From Candidatus Sulfopaludibacter sp. SbA3 (GTDB lineage: Bacteria > Acidobacteriota > Terriglobia > Bryobacterales > Bryobacteraceae): a DNA stretch of 64,000 nt. Position numbers and translations under genes: made by a program. Of this stretch, positions 24,341 through 32,853 are shown in pieces (positions within the stretch are counted from its first letter, which is position 1; each line of letters opens with the position of its first letter). Below the pieces are notes generated by a model. That model made no database searches. It was not told the DNA's origin and saw nothing but the letters and a program-made list of their open reading frames with translations. The DNA lies in NCBI GenBank assembly GCA_945890485.1, contig CAMDCN010000002.1:1-64000 (forward strand), read 5' to 3'.

Positions 24341-25782
24341 GGCGCGCGCCCCTCAACGCCCCGCCCCGCGAGCGAAATCCATGTCTCGAACTCGCCGATC
24401 AGTCGTCGGCTGATATCCCCGCGGCCGCGCTGTTCGGACTGTCGCCGCGTATCGACGACGCACCCACGGTGGCGCGGCTCGCCGATCAGTTCCTTCGGTT
24501 GAACGAGCCGTTGCTTCGCCGGTTTGACGTTCGGTTGACTCCGCGCTTTGACGGCAGCCAGGTGCATCTCGGCCTGAGCACCGGCAACCAGGTTGGGGCC
24601 ATTCCGTTGCTGTCACCCACCACCGTCAAGCCGGACTATGGCTTGGTTATCCAGCCGCGATTTCCATGGGCGGGGATCGGCCCGTTGCTGGCCCGGATGG
24701 GTTGGCGCATCGCTCCCCAACCTCTGCGGCTACCGCTGCTGCGCCGTTCGGAGAGGCGGGTTCCGGCGTGGGTCCTTTCGTCGATGGTTCTGGTTCGCAT
24801 GAAGGCGCTGCTGCAGTCCATTTCGCGGCGCTTCGAAACCGCCCGCGAAGACCTCGCCGCCCCACGCGGTCAGGTCGACTGGGCCGTCTACTCCCGTTCC
24901 CGGATTCCGTTTGGCCGGCTGACTTCGGTCCCTTGTACGTTTCCTGACCTGCGGGACGACCGGAGCCTCCTCTCCGCGATCCGCTATACCGTCGAGCGGC
25001 ATGTGAACGCCCTGGAGGGCCAGCGAATGTACGGCGGCTTCGTCGGCAGTTTGATCGCCTTGGCGCAAGATCTTCTGTCGGAGCTGCGCGGCGTTTCGGC
25101 CGTGGCGCCGACTCCCGCCGTGCTCCAGGTTTGGAATCGCCGTCCGTTGAACTCGGTTCCCTTTCGGGACGGCATCCAGGCCATCGACTGGACCGTGGAG
25201 GACCGCGGGCTGGCCGGACTGAGCGAACTCGAAGGGATCCCTTGGGTGATGCCGATGGACCTCTTTTTTGAAGCCTGGGTGGAAACGCAGTTCGCGGGTC
25301 TGGCTCGTCGAACCGGCGGGGTGATCCGCATCGGACGCAAGAACGAGACGACGGCCGCCCTGCACTGGCAGCCCGGCTCGCTTGGTTCGCAGCGCAGTTT
25401 GGTTCCGGACATGATTATCGAATGGCCCGGCCTGACGGTCATCGTGGACGCCAAGTATAAGCGTCACTTTGAGGAGCTGCAGGAGACGGCGTGGCGTCAT
25501 ACCTCGACCGACCTGCAGGAGGGGCACCGGCATGATCTGCTCCAAGTGCTCGCTTACGCCAACCTCGCGCGGACCGGGCGGGTGGTGGCGTGTCTTGCTT
25601 ATCCATGCGCGCGTCCGTTGTGGGACGACCTCGATAGACGGGAGCGCGTGGTGCAAACGGCCGAGATTCCGAGCGCTTCCCGTCCACTATCCGTCTGGCT
25701 GACCGCTATGCCCATGGTGGAAGATGCCGGTGAGCTGCTTGCTCCTCTGGAGCGCCAACTAACATCGCTGCTTGCTCTCTGA
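24319..25782 (+). CDS. McrC-like nuclease subunit
   Basis: A 487-residue McrC-family protein. Motifs: the LAAPRGQVDW segment (about 179-188), the RIPFGRLTSVPCTFPDL...LLSAIRYTVERHV region (195-229), and a C-terminal PD-(D/E)XK nuclease site in LVPDMIIEWPG (Asp364) and TVIVDAKYK (Asp377, Lys379). Together with McrB it would cut modified DNA of incoming phages or plasmids. The start is the ATG at 24319 inside the end of McrB; the first 30 residues are not conserved in feel, so a later start is possible. No methyltransferase or specificity gene lies nearby. Confidence 0.88.
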   Translation: MAPRKSIGRAPLNAPPRERNPCLELADQSSADIPAAALFGLSPRIDDAPTVARLADQFLRLNEPLLRRFDVRLTPRFDGSQVHLGLSTGNQVGAIPLLSPTTVKPDYGLVIQPRFPWAGIGPLLARMGWRIAPQPLRLPLLRRSERRVPAWVLSSMVLVRMKALLQSISRRFETAREDLAAPRGQVDWAVYSRSRIPFGRLTSVPCTFPDLRDDRSLLSAIRYTVERHVNALEGQRMYGGFVGSLIALAQDLLSELRGVSAVAPTPAVLQVWNRRPLNSVPFRDGIQAIDWTVEDRGLAGLSELEGIPWVMPMDLFFEAWVETQFAGLARRTGGVIRIGRKNETTAALHWQPGSLGSQRSLVPDMIIEWPGLTVIVDAKYKRHFEELQETAWRHTSTDLQEGHRHDLLQVLAYANLARTGRVVACLAYPCARPLWDDLDRRERVVQTAEIPSASRPLSVWLTAMPMVEDAGELLAPLERQLTSLLAL

Positions 25783-25816
25783 GCCCCTTTCGCTCGGGCC
25801 ACGCCTGCGACAGAAT

Positions 25817-27319
25817 ATGGCGATGCCTCGTTCTGCCTACCTTCGCCGCCTTCAGTCCTGGTCCGCTCCCCGGCCGTCCCGCCGTCTTTTTCTGGCCGGC
25901 ACTGCCGCCAGCCTCTGGGCCGCTCCTCCCGCCACTCCTAGCGTGGATGTAGCCATCGTCGGCGCTGGACTCGCGGGGCTCACGTGTGCCGATCAGCTCC
26001 AGGCGAAGGGCCTTACCCCGACGGTTTATGAAGCCGCATCCCGACCCGGCGGCCGCTGCTGGTCCCTGTCTGGTTTTTTCCCTAGCCAGGTCGCCGAGCG
26101 CGGCGGCGAATTTATCGACACGGGTCACAAGACGATGATTGCCTACGCCCGGCGCTTTGGCTTGCCGCTGGAGGACGTCAATAAAGAACCTGGCGACATT
26201 CGCTACTACTTCCGCGGCCAAGTTTATCCAGAGACCCAAGTGGTTGCCGAGTACCGGGCCTTCGTCGACGCCATGCGTGACGACCTGCGCCAGCTTTCGG
26301 GTGAGGTGACCGCCCTGTCGAAGACACCGGCGGACGAGGCGTTTGATCGGATCTCGCTGGCTCAGTATCTCGATAGCCGCGACGCCGGGCCACTCATCAA
26401 GGCCGTCATTCGGGAGGCCTATCTGGCCGAGTATGGGCTCGAAGCGGAAGACCAGAGCTGCCTGAACTTTCTCTTCTTCATCCATGCTGACCGCCGCTCG
26501 AAGTTCACCCCCTTCGGCGTCTTCAGCGATGAACGCTACCATGTCGTGAATGGCAACGAAGGGATCGTCGCCGGCCTCGCCGCAGGCTTGCAGTCGCCGA
26601 TTCAACTCGACTGCCGGCTGCTCGCCGCCAGCCGGACCGCGGCGGGACGCATTGCGTTGACTTTCCGCCAGGGTAGCCGCACGGTCACCTACCACCACGA
26701 CGCCGCGGTGCTGACGCTGCCCTTTACGGTGCTCCGCACCGTTCACCTCGATGCCTCGCTGGCGCTTCCCACCGCCAAGCGGGCAGCGATTGAACAGCTT
26801 GGCTATGGCAACAACGCCAAGATGATGCTCGGCTTCAACTCCCGGCCGTGGGCGACGGTTCATCAATCAAACGGGGCGTCCTACTCAGACCTGACGAATC
26901 ACCAGGCGAGTTGGGAGACCAACCCGGTTAATGCAAGCGTCTCCCGTGGCGTCATTACTGATTACTCTGGCGGCGATCGGGGGGCGGGATTACGCCCTTC
27001 GCAGGTACAAGCCGAAGCGCAGAGCTTCCTTACTGATTTCGACCGGGTTTATCCCGGCGCCATGGGGGCGGCCAGCCGCAACCAACGCGGGGAGTTGCTT
27101 GTCCATCTTGAGCACTGGCCGTCCAATCCGCTTAGCCGCGGCAGCTACACCTGCTACCGGCCTGGGCAGTTCACTACCATCGCGGGGTACGAAGCGACGC
27201 CGGTGAACAACCTGTTTTTCGCCGGGGAGCATACGGATTCGTTCTATTCCTGGCAGGGCTTCATGGAAGGGGCTTGTCTTTCCGGCATCGCCGCCGCCTC
27301 CGCAATCCTGAGGAAATAG
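25817..27319 (+). CDS. Flavin amine oxidase, Tat-exported
   Basis: An approximately 500-residue FAD enzyme that oxidises amines to imines with release of H2O2 or with another acceptor. The N-terminus has a twin-arginine motif SRRLFLAGTAASL, so it is exported folded. The FAD site is VAIVGAGLAGLTCADQL with PGGRCWS following, and the C-terminal flavin loop is NNLFFAGEHTDS near YSWQGFMEGACLSG. I place the start at the ATG at 25817 rather than 25772, which would overlap the McrC gene. It is 34 bp after McrC but unrelated to restriction. Confidence 0.88.
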   Translation: MAMPRSAYLRRLQSWSAPRPSRRLFLAGTAASLWAAPPATPSVDVAIVGAGLAGLTCADQLQAKGLTPTVYEAASRPGGRCWSLSGFFPSQVAERGGEFIDTGHKTMIAYARRFGLPLEDVNKEPGDIRYYFRGQVYPETQVVAEYRAFVDAMRDDLRQLSGEVTALSKTPADEAFDRISLAQYLDSRDAGPLIKAVIREAYLAEYGLEAEDQSCLNFLFFIHADRRSKFTPFGVFSDERYHVVNGNEGIVAGLAAGLQSPIQLDCRLLAASRTAAGRIALTFRQGSRTVTYHHDAAVLTLPFTVLRTVHLDASLALPTAKRAAIEQLGYGNNAKMMLGFNSRPWATVHQSNGASYSDLTNHQASWETNPVNASVSRGVITDYSGGDRGAGLRPSQVQAEAQSFLTDFDRVYPGAMGAASRNQRGELLVHLEHWPSNPLSRGSYTCYRPGQFTTIAGYEATPVNNLFFAGEHTDSFYSWQGFMEGACLSGIAAASAILRK

Positions 27320-27323
27320 GCGG

Positions 27324-28196
27324 TTAGGGGGTCGGCTGGGCCAGCAAGCCGTAGAGTTCCGGGCGCCGGAACCGGAAGGTATATTCGAATGCTGACCGGG
27401 CGTCTTGCAGGCGCTCCGCGGTCAACTCCGACAGGAGAATCTCGTCGGCCCCCTCGGACAGAACCTCGCCGCCCGGGCCTACCATCATCGAGCCTCCGGG
27501 GAAGGCCTGCTTTACGCCAGCAAACTCGGCCACTCCGCGATAGTTGCACGCCACGCCGAAGATGCCGTTCTCCGCACAACGGGCCTGTAGCACGGGCCGG
27601 GCCCAAGCGGCCCAAGCTTCCGCCGTGCCCGGCGCCGGATCAGCCGCGAAGGGAAACAACCCGATCTCGCAACCCTGCACGGCGAGCAGCCGGGTCGATT
27701 CCGGCAACATTGCGTCGAAGCAGATGTTCACGCCGATGCGGCCCAACGGAGTCTCCACGACGGCCGGGGCCTCGCCTCCGTTATAGAACGGCATCTCAAA
27801 TAGCGGAACGTGCATTTTGCGCCAGCGGCCCCATACGCGGCCCTCTCCCACCAGCACATGGGTGTTGTGCAGCACGCCGCCGGCGTTCTCGAGGATGCCA
27901 GCCGCCACGAAGATCCCCTCCTCGTGGGAGATGCGGGCAAGTTCCGCCACGGCGGCACCGTCCAATCGTTCCGCGTGCCGCCAGGCGCCGCGGAGGGCCT
28001 CCGCCAGCCACGCGGCGTGGTCTCCGGGGGGATGATTCGGCAGAAATCCTGTCACGCTGAGTTCGGGAAACAGGACTAAGTCCGCTCCCGACGCCGCGGC
28101 CTGGCGAGCTTGCCACCGGATCTTTGCCAAGTTGGCGATCGTCTCTCCGGGGTGGCTCTCCACGGCTGCCGCGGCAGCCACGATCGATTCTTTCAT
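27324..28196 (-). CDS. Carbon-nitrogen hydrolase (nitrilase superfamily)
   Basis: A 290-residue cytoplasmic amidase or nitrilase-type enzyme. The catalytic triad is visible: Glu45 in LVLFPELSVTG, Lys127 in RWRKMHVPLFE and Cys159 in GVNICFDAMLPE. The substrate could be a C-N amide of a nitrogenous waste product or a polyamine derivative. It converges on the amine oxidase gene with a 4-bp gap, so a link in amine metabolism is possible. TAAGAT lies 6 nt before its ATG, with a palindrome TGGTCC-N5-GGACCA just upstream. Confidence 0.9.
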   Translation of the reverse strand: MKESIVAAAAAVESHPGETIANLAKIRWQARQAAASGADLVLFPELSVTGFLPNHPPGDHAAWLAEALRGAWRHAERLDGAAVAELARISHEEGIFVAAGILENAGGVLHNTHVLVGEGRVWGRWRKMHVPLFEMPFYNGGEAPAVVETPLGRIGVNICFDAMLPESTRLLAVQGCEIGLFPFAADPAPGTAEAWAAWARPVLQARCAENGIFGVACNYRGVAEFAGVKQAFPGGSMMVGPGGEVLSEGADEILLSELTAERLQDARSAFEYTFRFRRPELYGLLAQPTP

Positions 28197-28202
28197 CGTT
28201 TG

Positions 28203-28227
28203 ATCTTACGTGGTCCAGCGCGGACCA
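28203..28227 (-). promoter_or_regulatory. Putative -10 plus adjacent operator-like palindrome
   Basis: On the minus strand TAAGAT (28208-28203) is 6 nt from the nitrilase ATG. At 28211-28227 TGGTCC and GGACCA form a perfect inverted repeat with a 5-nt centre, in the space between -10 and -35 where a repressor could block polymerase. Confidence 0.45.
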
Positions 28228-28269
28228 GGTCTCGAAAACCTGACACAATAAAAACACTTCGAACAATTC

Positions 28270-29433
28270 ATGTCGGAAACTGTTGCCCCGCCGCGGGAAA
28301 CCAGAACTGAGGCTGCGCCTCGTGCCGCTCGCCTACCTGCCTTCGATGCGCTTCGAGCGAGCGCTGCGACCATCGTGTTTCTTTTTCACTACGCGGGATT
28401 TGTATCACTGCAATCGCCCGGCGACAGCCCGGCCGACACACTCGGATGGCTCGTCGCCCGGCTTGGCAGTACAGGCACCAACCTTCTGCTGCTATTGAGC
28501 GGATTCTTCATAGCGCAGAGTGTGGCTAGTGGCCGCTTCTCCTACGTCCGCTTTGTGGCTCTCCGTTTGGTGCGTATCTACATTCCCTATGTGACGGTGC
28601 TGCTGATGGCCGTCGCTTTTGCCCATTTCGCAACCGGGTTTTCCCGCAGTGAGGTGACGAATGCTTCGCTCTCCACCATCCTAAGCCAACTCCTCCTGCT
28701 GCCTGGGTTGTTTCCAGAACGGCCTATTCTCACCGTCACCTGGACGTTGAGCTATATCGTAGCGGGCTATGTCTGCTTTCCATTACTCGGCTTCGCCATC
28801 AAGCAGCGAAATGTTCCTCTCCGTGGGCGCCTCACCATCTGGGCAGCCGTTACGGGCTTCTTTTTTGCCTCTGGTCTGTTGTTTGGGGTGCCTTCCATGC
28901 GCTTCGCTTATATCCCGGCCGGTTGCCTGGTATTCGAAACGCAAACGCAGGATTCCTGGCGAACCACTTGGCCCAGAATGATGCTGAAACTCGTGGCCGG
29001 GGCTGTACTCTTCCTCTTGATACGAGTCTTATTGGAGACGGGCTATCTCGGAACTACTTGGCCGGCCTTGGCGGTGAGTGGGCTCTTTACCAGTAGCGGG
29101 CTGATTCTAGCTTCCTGCCTGATCGGTATTACCCTGCTCGCCCAACGTCGCGAGGGCTTCAGCAAGCTGATGCCAATGCTCTCCCTAGTTGGTGGATTTG
29201 GACGTACAGGGTACTCCTTTTACCTGATCCACGGTCCGGTGGTGAAGTTGTTTGCGCTCACCGTGTTCCCGTTACTGGCCGCTCGCCAGGCGTCTTCGGC
29301 GGCTTACTGGCTGGTGATGCCGGTTTGTTGGATTCTCGCCGCCACCGCCGGATTGATTCTGTATCGAACGGTCGAACGACCTTCGCGGCAGGTTCTGGTC
29401 CGTAAGGTTGGCGGTCTTGCCGACGGTAGATAG
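28270..29433 (+). CDS. Acyltransferase 3 family membrane protein (OafA/YrhL type)
   Basis: A 387-residue integral membrane protein with about ten helices. The family's N-terminal signature FDALRASAATIVFLFHYAGF contains the conserved His, and the R-containing segment RFSYVRFVALRLVRIYIPY follows. The late motif TGYSFYLIHGPVV is also typical. Such enzymes transfer acetyl or other acyl groups to sugars, lipids or peptides at the membrane. It precedes the ABC gene by 25 bp and may head the large import operon. Its upstream 73 bp are shared with the divergent nitrilase. Confidence 0.9.
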   Translation: MSETVAPPRETRTEAAPRAARLPAFDALRASAATIVFLFHYAGFVSLQSPGDSPADTLGWLVARLGSTGTNLLLLLSGFFIAQSVASGRFSYVRFVALRLVRIYIPYVTVLLMAVAFAHFATGFSRSEVTNASLSTILSQLLLLPGLFPERPILTVTWTLSYIVAGYVCFPLLGFAIKQRNVPLRGRLTIWAAVTGFFFASGLLFGVPSMRFAYIPAGCLVFETQTQDSWRTTWPRMMLKLVAGAVLFLLIRVLLETGYLGTTWPALAVSGLFTSSGLILASCLIGITLLAQRREGFSKLMPMLSLVGGFGRTGYSFYLIHGPVVKLFALTVFPLLAARQASSAAYWLVMPVCWILAATAGLILYRTVERPSRQVLVRKVGGLADGR

Positions 29434-29458
29434 CGCCAACAGCGCATCGTGCGATGTA

Positions 29459-30283
29459 ATGGGGGAAATGCAGGCACCAGTCCGACCTATCAGCACGGCA
29501 TCCGGAACCGCTCCTCCCAATACGAGTCCGGCGCTCCGCTGCGAGGCCTTGGCCGTAAGTTTCCAGCAGAACGGTGTTCGAGTTCCCATCCTGCGGGATA
29601 TCTCTTTCTCCGCTGCACCCGGCGAGTTTGTTTCCCTGCTGGGACCGAGCGGATGCGGGAAGACGACGCTACTCCGCACTCTCGCTGGCCTGGTGACACC
29701 CGAAAGCGGCGCCGTCTTCACGGCGAACGGCCCCGGCCGGATGGTCTTCCAGGAGAACGCACTTTTCCCGTGGATGACCGTCCTCGACAATGCCTGCTTC
29801 GGGCTCGAGATTGAGCAAACGCCGCGCGCTGAACGGGAGAGCCGGGCCCGGCTCCTGCTCGAACGCTATCGCCTCGGCGGCCGCGAGAAAGCCTACCCCC
29901 ATGAGCTATCGCTTGGCATGAAGCAGCGGGTCGCCGTCATTCGTGGATTTCTTAGCAATCCTGGCCTGCTTTTGATGGACGAGCCCTTCGCCGCACTCGA
30001 TTGGCAGATGCGCCTTACCCTGCAGGAGGAGCTGCTCGACCTCTGGGCGCAGGATTCCTGCACTGTTCTCTTCGTGACGCATGATGTCGACGAAGCGATT
30101 CTGTTGAGCGACCGCATCCTCGTGCTCAGTCCGCAGCCGGGCACGATTCTGGGCGAATACGCCGTGCCTTTCTCCCGGCCTCGCCCGCCGGAGCTATCGG
30201 TTCGGGACGAGTTCGTCGCGCTGAAGCGCCGGATTCTGGCCGATTTTGGAGACCGCTTGACCGGAGCCCGGAGTGCTGGCTGA
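29459..30283 (+). CDS. ABC transporter ATP-binding protein, SsuB/TauB type
   Basis: A ~274-residue ATPase of the nitrate/sulfonate/taurine importer family. Walker A is GPSGCGKTT (about 62-70), the Q-loop is in VFQENALFPWMTV, Walker B is LLLMDEPFAALD (about 170-181) and the H-loop FVTHDVDEA. The signature reads LSLGMKQR instead of LSGGM(R/K)QR. Starts at 29408, 29459 and 29468 are possible; I choose 29459 since 29408 overlaps the acyltransferase. It works with the permease and binding protein downstream, although an adenylating enzyme gene sits between them. Confidence 0.88.
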   Translation: MGEMQAPVRPISTASGTAPPNTSPALRCEALAVSFQQNGVRVPILRDISFSAAPGEFVSLLGPSGCGKTTLLRTLAGLVTPESGAVFTANGPGRMVFQENALFPWMTVLDNACFGLEIEQTPRAERESRARLLLERYRLGGREKAYPHELSLGMKQRVAVIRGFLSNPGLLLMDEPFAALDWQMRLTLQEELLDLWAQDSCTVLFVTHDVDEAILLSDRILVLSPQPGTILGEYAVPFSRPRPPELSVRDEFVALKRRILADFGDRLTGARSAG

Positions 30284-31868
30284 GGCGCGCTACTACTCGC
30301 GGATGGCAATCGGCATTGCCGAAATGCTCCGGACCCCGCCTCCCGCCGCCGCGGAGGCCATGCTCCGCGACCAGTTTCTGCACCGGGAGGAGCATTTTCT
30401 CCACCTCGCTGAGCATGTGATCTTCTCCCAGCCGGACCATCCGTACCACCGGATGTTTCGCCACGCTGGCTGCGCCTACAGTGATCTTGCGCATCAAGTG
30501 AAGACGGACGGTCTTGAAGCCACGCTCCTACAGCTTCGCCATGCGGGAGTTTATCTCTCGCACGATGAGTTCAAGGGAAAAGTGCCCGTCGTTCGCGGCG
30601 GAGAATCGTTTTCCGTTAAGCCGTCCACCTTCCAGAACCCTTTGGTCACCGGCTGGATGCAGTCTTCCTCCTCCGGCAGCCGAGGGGCTCCCGTTCGCTC
30701 GGCGCAATCCACCCTTTTCAAGCTCCATCGCGAGGCCTATTCCATGCTGCGCCTCCAGGAGTTCGGACTTGCCGCGCGGGCTCAGGTGGAGGTGAAGGCC
30801 ATTCTTCCCTCCACGTCCGGGCTCAATCCGGCGTTGCGCGCCAAGCGTCTTGGGACGCGTCTCGAACGCTGGTTCGTCCCGGGTTCCAATCCGCACTACC
30901 GGCTCGCGACGGCCGCGATGGTGACCATTGGAAACCTCCTTGGCGCCGGCGCCCCATACCCGCGCTACCTCCCGCCGAACGACTTCTCCCCGGTTGTCGA
31001 TTTCGTCGCACAGCGGCAGGCGAAGGGCCAGCTCTGCTCGCTGCGCGGCTTTGCCAGCCCGCTCTCCCGCATCGCGGCGTGCGCGCGCGAGCGGGGCGTT
31101 GCCCTGGACGGCGCCTATTTCTTCACCGGAGGCGAACCGCTCACCCCCGCCAAGCGCTCCCTGATCGAAAGCACCGGCGCGGAGGCCTACCCTTCCTACG
31201 CCACCAGCGAAGTGGGCCACATCGGCGAGGCCTGCCGCCAGATCCGCACGGGCAACTGCGTCCATGTATTTGAAGATTCCATCGCCGCGATCAGCTTCCG
31301 CCGCAAGACGCCCCTTTATGGGGTTGAGGTCGACTCGCTCCACTTCTCCACTCTGCTACCCTACGCTCCGTACGTGTTCGTCAATGTGGAAATGGACGAT
31401 GTTGGCGTCCTTTCCCGGGCCGCCTGCGACTGCGTCTATGGCCGCCTCGGCTTCACGCTTCGGGTTGCGGACATCGGCAGTTTTGGTAAGTTAACCGGCC
31501 AAGGCGTCACGCTTGTGGGCACCGATCTGGTCAGAATCCTTGAAGAGTCGCTGCCCGCCCGGCTCGGCGGGGCTCCGGGTGACTATCAGCTTGTCGAAAC
31601 CGACTCGGGCGGCCAGACCGATCTGCAGCTTTATATCAGCCCGCGCACGGGGGTGGTAGACCCGGCTCGGGCGCGGGCAGTCTTTCTTGAACTGTTGAAG
31701 TCATGCTATGGTGGCTCTCTGGCAGATCGGCTCTGGGGATACTCCGAAGGGTTTCGGGTTATCCTCGCCGAACCGCTTTCGACGGGTAGCGGGAAGGTTC
31801 ATCCGCTCCACCTGTTGGGCACCGGGACGGCCGACCGATTCAACCTGGCCAAATCGAATGTTACGTAG
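30273..31868 (+). CDS. Adenylate-forming enzyme, phenylacetate-CoA ligase-like
   Basis: A 531-residue protein with PaaK/LuxE-like features. The P-loop-like QSSSSGSRGAPVRS (about 128-141) corresponds to the TSGTTG phosphate motif, YFFTGGEPLTPAKRSLIE to the central helix, YPSYATSEVGHIGEAC to the adenine-contacting Y-x-x-TE motif, and a C-terminal domain carries RVADIGS and VTLVGTDLVRILEE. It would activate a carboxylic acid as acyl-AMP, perhaps then to CoA. The altered P-loop makes the exact reaction uncertain. The GTG start overlaps the ABC gene by 11 bp and the binding-protein gene overlaps its end, so it is embedded in a transporter operon. Confidence 0.75.
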   Translation: MLAEARYYSRMAIGIAEMLRTPPPAAAEAMLRDQFLHREEHFLHLAEHVIFSQPDHPYHRMFRHAGCAYSDLAHQVKTDGLEATLLQLRHAGVYLSHDEFKGKVPVVRGGESFSVKPSTFQNPLVTGWMQSSSSGSRGAPVRSAQSTLFKLHREAYSMLRLQEFGLAARAQVEVKAILPSTSGLNPALRAKRLGTRLERWFVPGSNPHYRLATAAMVTIGNLLGAGAPYPRYLPPNDFSPVVDFVAQRQAKGQLCSLRGFASPLSRIAACARERGVALDGAYFFTGGEPLTPAKRSLIESTGAEAYPSYATSEVGHIGEACRQIRTGNCVHVFEDSIAAISFRRKTPLYGVEVDSLHFSTLLPYAPYVFVNVEMDDVGVLSRAACDCVYGRLGFTLRVADIGSFGKLTGQGVTLVGTDLVRILEESLPARLGGAPGDYQLVETDSGGQTDLQLYISPRTGVVDPARARAVFLELLKSCYGGSLADRLWGYSEGFRVILAEPLSTGSGKVHPLHLLGTGTADRFNLAKSNVT

Positions 31869-32853
31869 AACTCTGCTAAAGACCGGCGCCCTGGCTCCCT
31901 TGCTGCTCGGATGCCGACCTGCCGCACCGACGTCCCGGCGCACTATTCGCGTTGCCGCCCAGGTGTATCTCCAAATGAGCCCGCTCTACCTCGCCGAGGA
32001 GCTTGGCTACTTCCGGGAAGAGGGGCTGGACGTCGAGATCAACGCCGTCAAGGGCTCCTCGCAGGCGATTCCGCTACTTTCGAGCGGTCAAATGGATGCT
32101 GCCTTCTACGCGCTTAGCCCGGCTGTCGTCAACGCCATCACCCAGGGCGCCCGCGTCCGCTTCGTTGCCGCGCGCCAGCTGATCAAGATGGATTGCGGGG
32201 AGTATGGCCGCATCTTTGGCGCACCCGCCGCATTCCCCCAGGGCCTGACTTCTCTTTCGCAGCTGCGCGGGAAACGCATTGCGGTCTCGAATCCGGATGG
32301 CATTACGGGCTTCTGTTGTGATGCCTATCTGGCCTCCGCCGGACTGACCCGCGCCGATGTCTCCGTCCTTCGCCTAGCCCATCCGCAGGACGCTGCCGCC
32401 ATGATCAATGGCCAGGTCGACGCCATGATCAGCCAGGGCGAAGAGTCCCGGCTGACAGGTATCGCGAATCGCATTGTTCTCGGCCCGCAACTGGCCGAGG
32501 TACTCCCCGATTTTGCCTACTCGTACATTTACTTTGGCCAGCGTCTGATCGATGGGGATGCCGGGGATGGCGTCCGTTTCCTCCGCGCGTTTTACCGGGG
32601 CGCCCGCGAGTTCGCCAAGGGTCGCACGCCCCGATTCCTCGATAACTACGCCCGCGACAACAATCTCGATGCGGCCAAAGCCCGGGCCGTCTGCCGAGCG
32701 AATACTGTTTTCAACGGGGCGATCCAACCGGCCCAACTGCAGCGCTTTATCGACTGGTGCGTGGCGAATAAACACACGGAGACGCCAGCTGCCGCCTCGA
32801 CGCTGGTCGATCCCCGTTTTCTAGCCGGGGCCGCTTTACCCTCCGATGGCTAG
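31858..32853 (+). CDS. ABC substrate-binding lipoprotein (NMT1/SsuA-like)
   Basis: A 331-residue periplasmic binding protein. The start at 31858 gives a lipoprotein signal with lipobox LLLGC (Cys19); a longer frame to 31708 would bury it. The fold pattern is of the NMT1/THI5/SsuA type: IRVAAQVYLQMSPLYLAEELGYFREEGLDVEI, LLSSGQMDAAFYAL, then LSQLRGKRIAVSNPDG. These bind sulfonates, nitrate, pyrimidine precursors or aromatic acids; the ligand here is unknown. It overlaps the upstream adenylase gene by 11 bp and the permease by 8 bp. Confidence 0.9.
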   Translation: MLRRTLLKTGALAPLLLGCRPAAPTSRRTIRVAAQVYLQMSPLYLAEELGYFREEGLDVEINAVKGSSQAIPLLSSGQMDAAFYALSPAVVNAITQGARVRFVAARQLIKMDCGEYGRIFGAPAAFPQGLTSLSQLRGKRIAVSNPDGITGFCCDAYLASAGLTRADVSVLRLAHPQDAAAMINGQVDAMISQGEESRLTGIANRIVLGPQLAEVLPDFAYSYIYFGQRLIDGDAGDGVRFLRAFYRGAREFAKGRTPRFLDNYARDNNLDAAKARAVCRANTVFNGAIQPAQLQRFIDWCVANKHTETPAAASTLVDPRFLAGAALPSDG

